DNA from: Salinimicrobium sp. TH3
GTDB taxonomy: Bacteria > Bacteroidota > Bacteroidia > Flavobacteriales > Flavobacteriaceae
Direction: 5' to 3'
Assembly: GCF_026676115.1 (NCBI RefSeq)
Contig: NZ_JAPONB010000003.1
Coordinates: 1 to 64,000, forward strand
DNA: 64,000 bases
Shown here: positions 15,968 through 25,033 of the stretch, one piece after another
How the letters are laid out: the number at the start of each line of letters is the position of its first letter
Position numbering within the stretch: position 1 is the first letter of the stretch
Position numbers and translations under genes: made by a program
The notes under the pieces: model-generated
Databases searched by the model: none
What the model saw: only the letters and a program-made list of their open reading frames with translations
Told to the model about the DNA's origin: nothing

Positions 15968-16942
15968 TTAATATTCAAGCCCAATTTGCTTCCTTATCTC
16001 ATCCAGCACCGTAATTAGTTCAAGACTTTTTTCAGGGGTCATTACGTTGCTCTCGATCCTTCCTTTCCTCAACATTTCCTGAATGTGTTTTGCCTCATAT
16101 TCATAGCCATACGAAGCCACATCAAAGGTCTTGCTTATGGTTCCTTCGGCTGTAGTAATTGAGACGGTAGAAGGTTCGTGCCACCTTGAGCTTATCCTTA
16201 TGCTTGCTTTCTCCAGTTCAAATTCGGCAGTGGTGGGAGTTTTTTCTGTGATACTGCTTTTTAGTTCAGCCTTTGCTCCATTGGGGTACCTAAAATATAC
16301 ATCACAATTTTCATCCACCTCTGTTGTTCCCAGTTTTGCATTGGCTTCAATATTTTCAGGGACTCCCAGAGTATGAAGAGCAAGAAATACGGGATAGATA
16401 CCAATATCCAGCAAACTGCCGCCTCCAAGGCTCTTTCTAAAAAGCCTTCCGTTCTCGTCAAAAGGCGCATCAAAACCAAAGTCGGCAGTAAGCTTCCTGA
16501 TGCTTCCGTATTTTCCGCTTTGCAGCTCTTCCATTAAATATTGTATGTGAGGCAAAAAGGGTGTCCACATTGCTTCCATGAGGAAAACCTGCTTTTCCCT
16601 GGCTGTCGAGATCATTTCTTCAACCTGCTCCCGGTTTATTGCAAAGGGTTTTTCGCAAAGGACCGGCTTGCCATGATCCAGGCAGAGAAGAGTGTGTTCG
16701 TAATGAAAGACGTGAGGGGTAGCCACATATACCACATCAATTTCCTCATCCTGCAGCATTTCCTCATAAGATCCATAAGCTTTCTTTGCTCCGGCTTCTT
16801 TAGCAAAGGCTGTTGCCCTTTCGGTAGATCTGCTTGCCACTGCAAAGAGTTCTGCGTCTTTGACTTCTTTAAGGCTGGTGGTGAACTTTTTTGCTATTTT
16901 TCCGGGGCCAATAATTCCCCATTTAATCTTCTCAGTCTTCAT
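15968..16942 (-). CDS. Gfo/Idh/MocA family oxidoreductase
   Basis: This 324-residue protein has an N-terminal Rossmann NAD(P) site (WGIIGPGKIAKKF, residues 8-20) and the family motifs VYVATPHVFH and the catalytic CEKPFAIN (Lys near residue 97). The C-terminal substrate domain includes GGGSLLDIGIYP. It resembles dihydrodiol-dehydrogenase/glucose-fructose-oxidoreductase relatives; the substrate is unknown. It overlaps the upstream symporter gene by 11 bp and ends the operon with the PIG-L deacetylase, suggesting sugar-derivative catabolism. Confidence 0.9.
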   Translation of the reverse strand: MKTEKIKWGIIGPGKIAKKFTTSLKEVKDAELFAVASRSTERATAFAKEAGAKKAYGSYEEMLQDEEIDVVYVATPHVFHYEHTLLCLDHGKPVLCEKPFAINREQVEEMISTAREKQVFLMEAMWTPFLPHIQYLMEELQSGKYGSIRKLTADFGFDAPFDENGRLFRKSLGGGSLLDIGIYPVFLALHTLGVPENIEANAKLGTTEVDENCDVYFRYPNGAKAELKSSITEKTPTTAEFELEKASIRISSRWHEPSTVSITTAEGTISKTFDVASYGYEYEAKHIQEMLRKGRIESNVMTPEKSLELITVLDEIRKQIGLEY

Positions 16943-18635
16943 TTTTCACTATTTCTGTAGTATGCGGTTGGGAAGTCTGTATGATCACGGCCAATGTTAT
17001 GACCAGTAGACAACCTACAAGGTTTAACCACAGGTATGGCATCACCTCTTGAAAATACAGCACAAAAATGATTGCCTGTGTTATTAAAGCCGCAATAAAA
17101 GTGGCATTGCTTTTTACGTAGTTTATAAAGAAAGCGAGCAAAAATATTCCCAGCACATTTCCATAGAAGAGGGAGCCTATGATGTTCACTAACTGAATAA
17201 GATTGTCAAAAAGATCTGCTATGCTGGCCACGGCAATGGCGATAAGTCCCCAGCCAAGGGTAAACCATTTGGACATGCGAACGTAATGCTCCTGTGTTTT
17301 TTCACCTACATTCCTTTTGTAGAGGTCAATCATGGTGGTCGAAGCCAGGGCATTTAATTCTGAAGCTGTTGAAGACATGGCTGCCGATAGAATTACTGCC
17401 AGCAGCAATCCAATAAGTCCCCGCGGGAGATTGTTCAGGATAAAATGTATGAACACATAATCCTTGTCATTGGTTTCTATTTCAGGATTTGCCCTGTTGA
17501 TCAATTCTGTTGCTTCCTGCCGTACCTGTAATTCGGCTGCATTGAGCTGCACGAGTTCATTTTTAAAGGAATCACGATCTCCTTCTGAAAATTTTCCGGC
17601 GTTGGCGTAATCAAGGGATTTCTGCTGTTTTTGATCCTGAATTTGCTCCAGTTCTGCCTGAAGCTTGTTGTATTCCGAAGAATGTTCAGAGTTGATGACG
17701 GCATTGGTGGCTGCCGGATTAAAATTTAGTGGTGAATAATTGAACTGGTAAAAAACGAAAACCATGACCCCTACCAACAGAATGAAGAACTGCATAGGGA
17801 CTTTTAGTAGCCCGTTGAAGATTAGTCCCAGCTGACTTTGCTTAACAGATTTTCCCGAAAGATACCGCTGTACCTGGCTCTGGTCTGTTCCAAAGTAGGA
17901 GAGGGCAAGAAAAGTTCCACCTATGATCCCGCTCCAAAAAGTATAGCGGTTGTCAAGATCTAATGAGAAATCCAGAATATCCAATTTTCCGCTGGCACCG
18001 GCTATTTCAAGCGCTTCGGGGAAGCTGATCTCTTCTGGAAGGTATTGAATGATTAGTACCAGGGCTATTATCATTCCCGAGAAGATTACCGCCATTTGCT
18101 GTTTTTGAGTGACATTGACAGCTTTGGTTCCGCCGGAAACCGTGTAGATGGTCACCAGGATCCCAATAATAATATTGAGGGTCGTAAGGTTCCAGCCCAG
18201 GACCGCCGAAAGAATAATAGCCGGGGCAAAAATGGTAATTCCCGCCGCCAGCCCACGTTGAACAAGAAAGAGAAAAGCGGTTAAGGTCCTTGTTTTTAAA
18301 TCGAACCGGGTTTCGAGATATTCATATGCTGTATAAACCTCCAGCCTGTAGTAAATGGGAATAAAGACCATGCAAATGATGATCATCGCAATGGGCAAGC
18401 CAAAGTAGAACTGCACAAAGCCCATCCCGTCATGGAAGGCCTGTCCCGGGGTAGAAAGAAAAGTTATTGCACTGGCTTGTGTGGCCATAACAGAAAGTCC
18501 CACCGTCCACCACCTGGCTTCATTTCCTCCCCTTATATAATCCTGGACATTTTTGCTGCCGCGTGTTTTGTAGACACCGTAGATTACGATGAAAGCTAGA
18601 GTGCCGGCTAAAATGATCCAGTCTATTTGCTGCAT
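16932..18635 (-). CDS. Sodium:solute symporter family transporter
   Basis: This 567-residue membrane protein has the SSS fold with about 13 helices. Recognisable pieces are VYGVYKTRGSKNVQDYIRGG near the N-terminus, the helix-1/2 region SVMATQASAITFLSTPGQAF, and YFGTDQSQVQRYLSGKS near residue 245. A hydrophilic, Gln/Glu-rich loop of about 50 residues (330-380) interrupts the helices. It should couple Na+ entry to uptake of a small solute, possibly a sugar or amino sugar given its operon. The ATG is 1 bp downstream of the stop of a 35-codon small gene. Confidence 0.93.
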   Translation of the reverse strand: MQQIDWIILAGTLAFIVIYGVYKTRGSKNVQDYIRGGNEARWWTVGLSVMATQASAITFLSTPGQAFHDGMGFVQFYFGLPIAMIIICMVFIPIYYRLEVYTAYEYLETRFDLKTRTLTAFLFLVQRGLAAGITIFAPAIILSAVLGWNLTTLNIIIGILVTIYTVSGGTKAVNVTQKQQMAVIFSGMIIALVLIIQYLPEEISFPEALEIAGASGKLDILDFSLDLDNRYTFWSGIIGGTFLALSYFGTDQSQVQRYLSGKSVKQSQLGLIFNGLLKVPMQFFILLVGVMVFVFYQFNYSPLNFNPAATNAVINSEHSSEYNKLQAELEQIQDQKQQKSLDYANAGKFSEGDRDSFKNELVQLNAAELQVRQEATELINRANPEIETNDKDYVFIHFILNNLPRGLIGLLLAVILSAAMSSTASELNALASTTMIDLYKRNVGEKTQEHYVRMSKWFTLGWGLIAIAVASIADLFDNLIQLVNIIGSLFYGNVLGIFLLAFFINYVKSNATFIAALITQAIIFVLYFQEVMPYLWLNLVGCLLVITLAVIIQTSQPHTTEIVKNED

Positions 18636-18636
18636 A

Positions 18637-18744
18637 TCAGGAAAATATTGTCATGAGCACGTAAAACAGGAAAATATAGACAGCATTAGCTATAAGAACT
18701 ACGGTATATGATCTTTTCCACTGATATTTCTTCGGACTTCCCAT
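18637..18744 (-). CDS. 35-aa membrane peptide in the PIG-L/symporter operon
   Basis: This frame has ATG at 18744 overlapping the TAA of the PIG-L gene (TAATG) and a TGA stop 1 bp before the symporter ATG. It encodes 35 residues: a basic head (MGSPKKYQWKRSY) and one hydrophobic helix of about 20 residues (TVVLIANAVYIFLFYVLMTI). The precise coupling on both sides argues that it is a real gene. A role as an accessory subunit of the symporter is inferred from position only. Confidence 0.7.
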   Translation of the reverse strand: MGSPKKYQWKRSYTVVLIANAVYIFLFYVLMTIFS

Positions 18745-21272
18745 TAGTTCGAATTGTGATTATTCGCTGGTGGAGTAGGTTCATTCTTTCCCAGGGAGAT
18801 CATATTAGCAAAAAGCCTAAAGGCCCCGGGTACACCGGCGGGAAATTCCCTGAAAAAACTTAGTCCCGTATAAATAAAGTTGCCCTTACCATAAGGCGCC
18901 ACAAGCAAACTTCCCTTTTTTGAAGTTTCTCCTTTGTCATTCATCGCCAAAATGGGAGTAAATTCTTTTCCCCATTGATCCGGGAAGTAAAGACCGCGCT
19001 CCTGCACCCATCCTTCGAAATCTTTAGAGGTGATTTTATTAGGAGTGTTGAGGATGGGATGAGTTGGCGCCAGGAAATTAACTTCAGCATTTTCATCGGT
19101 CACCCTGTCCCTCGAAAGTTGCAGTTTATAGGGAGCGAGTTCCTCGGTTACGAGTCCGCGGCTGGTGTTGTACTGCAGGATCAAATTTCCGCCTTGTTCT
19201 ACAAACTCAAATAGTGCGGTCTGTCTATGCCGAAGTTCTTCTACAGTGTTGTATGCGCGTATTCCTACAACCACGGCATCATATTTAGCTAATGAGGAAG
19301 CAGAGATATATGCGGGATCCACCATTTCTACCGAATAACCTATTTGTTCCAGAGCCTGCGGAACAACGTCCCCGGCCCCCGAAATATAACCTATCAAATT
19401 TCCCCTTTTTTGGATATCCAGTTTTACAAGTTGTGTTTTATTTGGAAGCACCAGTGTTTGCAGTGGAATATGCGGATAATCCATTTGAAGCACAGTTTTT
19501 GAATATTCTGTTCCGTTCACTACAGCTACAGGATTAAATGTCACCTTATCCTGAACAGCCGGTGGATGCACTTCAAAAGTAAAAGTCACTTCCTCACCTT
19601 TTCGAAGGGTGTCAAAAATGTGATTTTCGGGAGATATTTTCCAGCTGCTGATTTTTCCGGGTTCAAGTATTCCCGAAATATTATTTTTCATGGCCTTCAC
19701 AGTTACCGGGATCTTTCCCGGGGCACCGTTTGCAAAGACCATAACTTCGGTTCCTACTGTGACCGAAACTGCCGGCACAACTTCGAAAGGCCTGTAGGTT
19801 TCCCCTGTAACGGGATCAGTGAACTTATAAGTAATATTTCTTTCAAAAGGAATATGCTCATCGTTGATCCTCACCATAAATTCCACCTTTAGGTCCCGTG
19901 GAGTTTCTGGTAAACCTGTTAGATCCTTGTTTTCGACTTTATACATCCCAAGGCTGCCTTCTTCATTAAGCCAGTAAGGACTTGTAAAATTAATGTTTTC
20001 GGGAATTAAAAAATCCACTTCTTCAACCGAAGGACTGTTATTGGTAAGGGAAAGATTCGTAGAGATTTCTCTTCCTGTCGGCTGTAGTTTTACTGAGACG
20101 AGTTCTGCGGGAATATTACTTCGGTTAATAGCTTCCAGGTTAAGTTTTACTTCTTCTCCCGGAGTAGCCAGTGAAGAACCGGCCACAGCTTCCAGGTACA
20201 GACCCATGGAAGCGGCAATTATACTTTTTATTTGTTCCGATTTGATATCTCTCCAGTGCCTGTCTTCCAGGTTTTGGATTAACCGGTAAGCTTTTACTAA
20301 TTCAGGTACACTGGCAGCGGGGTTCTCAAAATCAAAGTTCTTTTCCACACCGGCGAGGATCTCTCCAATCTTTTTTCCACCTTTTACGCGGGTCCAGGTG
20401 GTGTTGATCCCGTGAAATACATCTTTGTTGTTCTTTGGATGTTCTCCTTTTAGAAGTTCAATATATTCCGCAGCACTTCCTCGGGTTCCTGTGCTTCCAA
20501 AGCCCTGGGATTGATGTTGACTGCGGCTAAGGGAAGCAATCTCGGTATTCGACATGCCTTTTAGCGGGAAATAAACGCCGGTGTCAAAACTGAGGAAATG
20601 GGACTTATCGGCTGCATCAAATGCTTCCTGGGAATTATAGAACCAGGGAGAGGTGTTGAAAAACAGCTTTTTTGGCTGCCATGTTCCCAACTCCTCTGCC
20701 TGCTCCGGATAGGCTGATTTTTCTCCGGCAAGATCAAATGCGCGGCTGCTTAAAATGGCCGATGAGGTATGATGGCCGTGAGTTTCCCCGGCCGAATTAG
20801 CATCAAAGCGGTTGATGACTATGTCCGGTTTAAAAGACCTTATGGTGCGAACTACATCTTTAAGAACCTCTTTTTCATTCCAGATGTTAAGGGTTTCTTC
20901 GGGTGTTTTGCTGTACCCAAAGTCATTTGCGCGGGTGAAGAATTGTTCCCCGCCATCTATTTTTCTTGCAGCCAAAAGTTCCTGGGTGCGTATTACTCCA
21001 AGCAGCTCTCTAAGTTGTGGCCCAATTAAATTTTGGCCGCCATCACCACGAGTTAAAGAAAGATATGCAGTGCGGGCATCAAGTTCATTACTAAAATAGG
21101 AGATGAGTCGGGTATTCTCATCATCGGGATGAGCAGCTACATATAGCACAGAACCAAGAAAATTGAGTTTCTCAATTTCAGAATATATCTCGGAAGAACT
21201 TAATTTTTCAGGTTTTTGAGCCTGAACAAGAGCAGTAATGAAAAAAAGAAAAAGGCAAAAAAGCTTTCGCAT
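18744..21272 (-). CDS. Exported PIG-L (LmbE-like) family deacetylase
   Basis: With the start at 21272 the protein has 842 residues and a signal peptide (MRKLFCLFLFF to VQAQ). The N-terminal PIG-L domain carries the zinc motif AAHPDDE (near residue 43) and the later GETHGHHTSSAI motif (near 165). These enzymes remove N-acetyl groups from amino sugars. About residues 330-590 are beta-rich and Ig-like, and the C-terminal 200 residues resemble a glutamine-amidotransferase-like fold (YDAVVVGIRAYNT, GGNLILQYNTS). The upstream ATG at 21320 lies ahead of the TATATTTG promoter and is rejected. It is first in the operon with the symporter and oxidoreductase. Confidence 0.9.
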   Translation of the reverse strand: MRKLFCLFLFFITALVQAQKPEKLSSSEIYSEIEKLNFLGSVLYVAAHPDDENTRLISYFSNELDARTAYLSLTRGDGGQNLIGPQLRELLGVIRTQELLAARKIDGGEQFFTRANDFGYSKTPEETLNIWNEKEVLKDVVRTIRSFKPDIVINRFDANSAGETHGHHTSSAILSSRAFDLAGEKSAYPEQAEELGTWQPKKLFFNTSPWFYNSQEAFDAADKSHFLSFDTGVYFPLKGMSNTEIASLSRSQHQSQGFGSTGTRGSAAEYIELLKGEHPKNNKDVFHGINTTWTRVKGGKKIGEILAGVEKNFDFENPAASVPELVKAYRLIQNLEDRHWRDIKSEQIKSIIAASMGLYLEAVAGSSLATPGEEVKLNLEAINRSNIPAELVSVKLQPTGREISTNLSLTNNSPSVEEVDFLIPENINFTSPYWLNEEGSLGMYKVENKDLTGLPETPRDLKVEFMVRINDEHIPFERNITYKFTDPVTGETYRPFEVVPAVSVTVGTEVMVFANGAPGKIPVTVKAMKNNISGILEPGKISSWKISPENHIFDTLRKGEEVTFTFEVHPPAVQDKVTFNPVAVVNGTEYSKTVLQMDYPHIPLQTLVLPNKTQLVKLDIQKRGNLIGYISGAGDVVPQALEQIGYSVEMVDPAYISASSLAKYDAVVVGIRAYNTVEELRHRQTALFEFVEQGGNLILQYNTSRGLVTEELAPYKLQLSRDRVTDENAEVNFLAPTHPILNTPNKITSKDFEGWVQERGLYFPDQWGKEFTPILAMNDKGETSKKGSLLVAPYGKGNFIYTGLSFFREFPAGVPGAFRLFANMISLGKNEPTPPANNHNSN

Positions 21273-21295
21273 AGGATTTTCTATTGATATGCTTT

Positions 21296-21303
21296 CAAAT
21301 ATA
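21296..21303 (-). promoter_or_regulatory. -7 box for the PIG-L/symporter operon
   Basis: TATATTTG on the minus strand, 23 bp before the ATG at 21272. It separates this operon from the MscS-type gene upstream. Confidence 0.6.
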
Positions 21304-21326
21304 ACAAGAATCCTCACCAAACCATG

Positions 21327-21866
21327 TTAGAGAGCATCTTTACCTTCATCTGCATGATATTCTTTTTCAACTAAAGAAACTGCTTTTTGCAGGATGAGGT
21401 TATTAGGATAGGTGATCAACTCCCCTTCAAGCGTTCTTAAATGCAGGTGAAAAGCTTTAATGTCTTCAATAATAGCTTCTACAGGCATGTCTTTATCATG
21501 GATCTTGATTCGGCTTCCAATTTTATATGGAAAGGAAAAGAATAGGATAATACCTGCTGTGATATTACTAAGTATCGACCAGATGGCAAACATGGCCACT
21601 CCAATTATCGCGAACAGGGAGGAAAAAATAAGCGCAATTTCCTGCGCATTATAGCCCCATGTAAGGGAAAGCAGAAAGATAGCGATTATTGTGACCAGGA
21701 TATTGATGTACTTAAACATAAGCCTGGTACGGGTTATATGGATCTCACTGCGGTGGCCTACACGGTGGGCTGCCTTTTTCATAATGAATTGCAGGATCCA
21801 TAATCCCAAAAGAATGGCAATAGTGGTAATTATTTGATTCCGGCTGAAAAAAAAGATGTCTAACAT
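21327..21866 (-). CDS. Small MscS-family mechanosensitive channel
   Basis: This 179-residue protein has three membrane helices (about 9-28, 50-70, 74-112) and the MscS beta-domain (FPYKIGSRIKIHDKD, about 115-130). The pore-lining third helix is recognisable (SNITAGIILFFSFPYKIG). It is shorter than E. coli MscS (286) and lacks most of the C-terminal cage. It should release solutes during osmotic downshock. A TATATTTA near-promoter at 21886-21893 could drive it separately from maf, 63 bp upstream. Confidence 0.85.
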   Translation of the reverse strand: MLDIFFFSRNQIITTIAILLGLWILQFIMKKAAHRVGHRSEIHITRTRLMFKYINILVTIIAIFLLSLTWGYNAQEIALIFSSLFAIIGVAMFAIWSILSNITAGIILFFSFPYKIGSRIKIHDKDMPVEAIIEDIKAFHLHLRTLEGELITYPNNLILQKAVSLVEKEYHADEGKDAL

Positions 21867-21929
21867 TCCTGAAAATGAATTTTTGTAAATATACTTTTTA
21901 GGATTAGGATGCTGAAATTAAGCTGAAAA

Positions 21930-22517
21930 TTATTCAGCAATCTCCCGTAGGGTCTGGTACACCAGGTGAGTGGGCAGGCCTACCACATTGAAATAACTGC
22001 CTTCAAGATGTTCTACACCAATAAGGCCAATCCATTCCTGGATACCATAAGCCCCGGCTTTATCAAAAGGTCTGTATTTATCTATGTAATATTTGATCTC
22101 ATCCTCTTCCAGGCTGCTGAAGGTAACCCGAGTGATCGCATGGACGGTTCGTAGCTTTTCTACCGTTTTAAAGCAAACAGACGTAATGACCTCATGCGAT
22201 TTTCCCGAAAGAGCTTTGATCATTTCCAGTGCCTGGGCAGGATCTTTAGGCTTTTCCAATGCTTTTCCTTCGTGCCATACAATTGTGTCACTGGTAATAA
22301 GAATATCACTGGTGGAAAGTTCCCCGTCAAAAGCTGCAGCTTTGAGTTCTGCCAGATAATTAGTGATCTCCACATCCTTTAATTCTGAAGGATATTCTTC
22401 TTTTACCGGCTTTAATCTTATTTCAAAATCTATCTCAAGGTCATTGAAGAATTGTTGCCTTCGGGGAGAACCTGAAGCAAGAATGATATGATGGTCTTTT
22501 AGTTTTTCCTGTAACAT
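21930..22517 (-). CDS. maf: Maf-like nucleotide pyrophosphatase
   Basis: With ATG at 22517, one base after the UbiA-family stop, the protein has 195 residues. It shows the Maf signature at the N-terminus (LASGSPRRQQ) and the motifs ITSDTIV, LEKPKDPAQALEM and the GAYGIQE box. Maf proteins hydrolyse non-canonical or modified nucleoside triphosphates. An upstream in-frame ATG (22547) would overlap the previous gene by about 30 bp and is less likely. Confidence 0.92.
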   Translation of the reverse strand: MLQEKLKDHHIILASGSPRRQQFFNDLEIDFEIRLKPVKEEYPSELKDVEITNYLAELKAAAFDGELSTSDILITSDTIVWHEGKALEKPKDPAQALEMIKALSGKSHEVITSVCFKTVEKLRTVHAITRVTFSSLEEDEIKYYIDKYRPFDKAGAYGIQEWIGLIGVEHLEGSYFNVVGLPTHLVYQTLREIAE

Positions 22518-22518
22518 A

Positions 22519-23439
22519 TTATAGTAATACAAATCTATAAAGGCCAATAGAGAATATCCCTGCGGCCAGGATTAATTTAAGCACCAGGCTAAGGTGGTGG
22601 AAATCTTTTTTAGTTTCGGCTCCCACAATTTTTACCAGAAAATAGAGAAGAGGGGCTACCACGGCAAACATAATGTAAAGCATGGCAGCCCGGCTTTCAT
22701 AAAGGTACGTATATAAATAATAAAGCACTCCCAATAGCGGTAGCAGGGCAATTATGAAAATGATAAAGTTAGTTCGGCCTCTGCCCAGCAGCACAGGTAG
22801 AGTATTATACCCTGCATTGTAGTCGCCGGTGATATCCTCCTGGTCTTTTACCATTTCCCGAAGAAAATTCACTAAAAAAGCAAAAATGCCATAGTCAAGA
22901 AGGATCAAAAAAATTACTTTTTGAGTAGAGAGATTTTTAGGGGTGATGGACGGCACGAGATCAAAAATTCCCACCATGACAATGATCATGGCGACCATCA
23001 CGCTTACCACAAGATTCCCAACCAGGACAGTTCCCTTGATCTGGGTAGCATAGAAATAAAGGAAAGCAGACGGCAGGATAAAAAGTGCAACGAAAGAAGG
23101 TTTGCCAACAATATTACTAAGGTAAAAACCTATTCCCACTCCAATGATATTCAAAGCTATAAACCAGTTCCAGGCAATTTTTTCTGAAATCTTTTGACTA
23201 ATGATTAATTTTTGAGGCTTGTTGATCTTATCGGCCGCTATGTCATAAATGTCATTTATTATATTCCCGGCTGCAGCAAGAGAAATCATGGAAAGAACGA
23301 GCAGAGAAAAATTAAAATGGTTAAGAACTGTTGCAATATTGAAAGGCTCAAACAGGAAATACTTTACCAGTACCTGCGTGAGAATGATCATCAAAAGATT
23401 TGGAAGCCTAATCAGCTTCAAAAATGCGAGTACAGGCAT
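22519..23439 (-). CDS. UbiA-family prenyltransferase
   Basis: This 306-residue protein has about eight or nine membrane helices and two Asp-rich motifs for Mg-diphosphate binding: NIINDIYDIAADKINKP near residue 59 and KDQEDITGDYNAG near 200. It most resembles the geranylgeranylglycerol-phosphate geranylgeranyltransferase-like branch that is widespread in Bacteroidota. The prenyl acceptor cannot be read from the sequence. It is flanked by sugE and maf in a tight operon. Confidence 0.88.
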   Translation of the reverse strand: MPVLAFLKLIRLPNLLMIILTQVLVKYFLFEPFNIATVLNHFNFSLLVLSMISLAAAGNIINDIYDIAADKINKPQKLIISQKISEKIAWNWFIALNIIGVGIGFYLSNIVGKPSFVALFILPSAFLYFYATQIKGTVLVGNLVVSVMVAMIIVMVGIFDLVPSITPKNLSTQKVIFLILLDYGIFAFLVNFLREMVKDQEDITGDYNAGYNTLPVLLGRGRTNFIIFIIALLPLLGVLYYLYTYLYESRAAMLYIMFAVVAPLLYFLVKIVGAETKKDFHHLSLVLKLILAAGIFSIGLYRFVLL

Positions 23440-23442
23440 TGA

Positions 23443-23769
23443 TTAAGCTGAAACGAATTTAAGCCCTATGATCGAAGCTATAAGTGTAAAAAGGAAAAAC
23501 AGCCGCCAAAAATGAACAGGTTCTTTAAAAATAAAGATCCCGATCAAAACCGTACCAAAAGCTCCTATTCCCGTCCACACAGCATAAGCAGTACCAATGG
23601 GAAGGGCTTGAGTGGCTTTGTATAAAAGAGCCATGCTTACACTAAGGCAGGCAAAGAAACCTGCCATCCACCATAAGGAAGTGCTGCCGGTTGTTTCCCG
23701 GGCTTTTCCAAGGCAGGTTGCAAACCCTACTTCAAAGAGTCCGGCGATAATGAGGAGGAGCCAATTCAT
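23443..23769 (-). CDS. sugE: Small multidrug resistance family protein, SugE/Gdx type
   Basis: This 108-residue protein has four membrane helices and the conserved Glu in helix 1 (IAGLFEVGFA, Glu13). The helix-2/3 stretch LPIGTAYAVWTGIGAFG is almost identical to SugE, now known as the guanidinium exporter Gdx, rather than to EmrE. It should exchange protons for guanidinium or small quaternary cations. It overlaps kdsC by 4 bp. No guanidine riboswitch is possible here because the gene is internal to an operon. Confidence 0.88.
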   Translation of the reverse strand: MNWLLLIIAGLFEVGFATCLGKARETTGSTSLWWMAGFFACLSVSMALLYKATQALPIGTAYAVWTGIGAFGTVLIGIFIFKEPVHFWRLFFLFTLIASIIGLKFVSA

Positions 23770-24278
23770 TTGTGGTCATTCCATTTGCCCTGCACTTTTA
23801 AAACCTGCTCGATCACATCCCGTACGCAACCTTTACCGCCTTTTTTGTGAGATACATAGCGGGAAATCTCCTTTATCTCGGCTGCAGCATCCTGTGGGCA
23901 GCAAGGCAGCCCTACTTTTTTCATTGCATATAAGTCGGGGAGGTCATCTCCCATATAAAGCACTTCTTCGGGATTGATATCGTAAACATCAAAAAATTCT
24001 TCCATTTGCTCCACCTTGTCGGGACAGCCCAAATAAATGTCGGTAATTCCCAGACCTTTAAGACGGTGGCGTACGCCTTCATTCTTTCCGCCAGAGATGA
24101 TGCAGATGGTGTATTCTTTGTCTCTGGCATATTTCATTGCGTAGCCATCCTTAATATCCATAGTGCGAAGAAGATCGCCGTTGCTGCTTATTTGAATAGA
24201 TCCATCGGTAAGGACCCCGTCTACGTCAAAAATGAATGTTGTTATCTGGCTAAGGAATTCTTTATAGCTTTTTTCCAT
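23766..24278 (-). CDS. kdsC: Kdo-8-phosphate phosphatase, KdsC-like HAD family
   Basis: This 170-residue enzyme belongs to the small cap-less HAD phosphatases. Motif I is FDVDGVLTDG (residues 17-26), motif II is CIISGG, and the late metal motif is YMGDDLPDL. It should convert Kdo 8-phosphate to Kdo in lipopolysaccharide synthesis. Its start overlaps the DUF2520 gene by 17 bp and its stop overlaps sugE by 4 bp. Confidence 0.9.
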   Translation of the reverse strand: MEKSYKEFLSQITTFIFDVDGVLTDGSIQISSNGDLLRTMDIKDGYAMKYARDKEYTICIISGGKNEGVRHRLKGLGITDIYLGCPDKVEQMEEFFDVYDINPEEVLYMGDDLPDLYAMKKVGLPCCPQDAAAEIKEISRYVSHKKGGKGCVRDVIEQVLKVQGKWNDHK

Positions 24279-25029
24279 GGAAGGTTTGAATTGCTGAAGT
24301 TAAGAGTTTATAGATTTCCCGGTTTTCTTCAGAAGATTCCAGGAGTTGTAGATGAGCATCAATTGTGGAGCGGTCATTTCTTATGGCCGGTCCCGTTTGT
24401 ACTTTTGCCGGGGATGCATGCTGGACTTTCCTTGAAGTTTCTGCAATGAGGGGCTTCAAAATTTCAAACGGAATTCCGCTTTTTTGACAGATCTGTTCTC
24501 CAACCGCGTACAGGTGGTTTACAAAGTTGCACACAAAAACCGCCGAGAGATGTAATTTTTTTCTTTGTGCCGAAGAGATCTCATAGCTTTTCCCAGAGAT
24601 CATTCCCGCCACCTTTTTAAGCAACTCCAGGTCATTGGGAGAATTAGCCTCCAGGCAAAACGGGATCTGCGAATAATCTACTTCATTGTCTTTAGAGAAC
24701 GTCTGGAGCGGATAGAATACTCCTCTTCGGGGGCAGTCGGCCAGGGCATCAATAGCAACAGAGCCCGAAGTATGAACTACCAGTGCGTCTTTTTGCTGAA
24801 GTTTTGCGGCAACTTCAGGAATGACATCATCTTTAAGAGCCATAATATAAATATGGGCAGAGGTAAGTTCAGAAATACTTGTGGTCACTTCAGTTTTATT
24901 TCTGAAGAAGTCGAGGGTATTATTAGAATGATTGTAGACCTGTTTGACATGGATTTCTTCCGAAGCTGTAAAAGCTTTGAAAAGATGTGTAGCAACATTG
25001 CCTGTCCCCAAAAGTACAATTTCTGTCAT
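24262..25029 (-). CDS. DUF2520/Rossmann-like oxidoreductase-like protein
   Basis: This 255-residue protein has an N-terminal NAD(P)-binding fold (VLLGTGNVATHLF, residues 5-17) and a C-terminal DUF2520 helical domain (LHLSAVFVCNFVNHLYAV). It resembles ketopantoate-reductase/F420-dependent-reductase-type proteins. Substrate unknown. It is the first gene of the DUF2520-kdsC-sugE-UbiA-maf operon, and its promoter box is so close to the ATG that the message may have no leader. Confidence 0.85.
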   Translation of the reverse strand: MTEIVLLGTGNVATHLFKAFTASEEIHVKQVYNHSNNTLDFFRNKTEVTTSISELTSAHIYIMALKDDVIPEVAAKLQQKDALVVHTSGSVAIDALADCPRRGVFYPLQTFSKDNEVDYSQIPFCLEANSPNDLELLKKVAGMISGKSYEISSAQRKKLHLSAVFVCNFVNHLYAVGEQICQKSGIPFEILKPLIAETSRKVQHASPAKVQTGPAIRNDRSTIDAHLQLLESSEENREIYKLLTSAIQTFHGKKL

Positions 25030-25033
25030 GCGG

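Noticed and set aside
23443-23769. Guanidine riboswitch upstream of sugE
   Set aside because: The gene overlaps kdsC by 4 bp, so there is no leader to hold a riboswitch.
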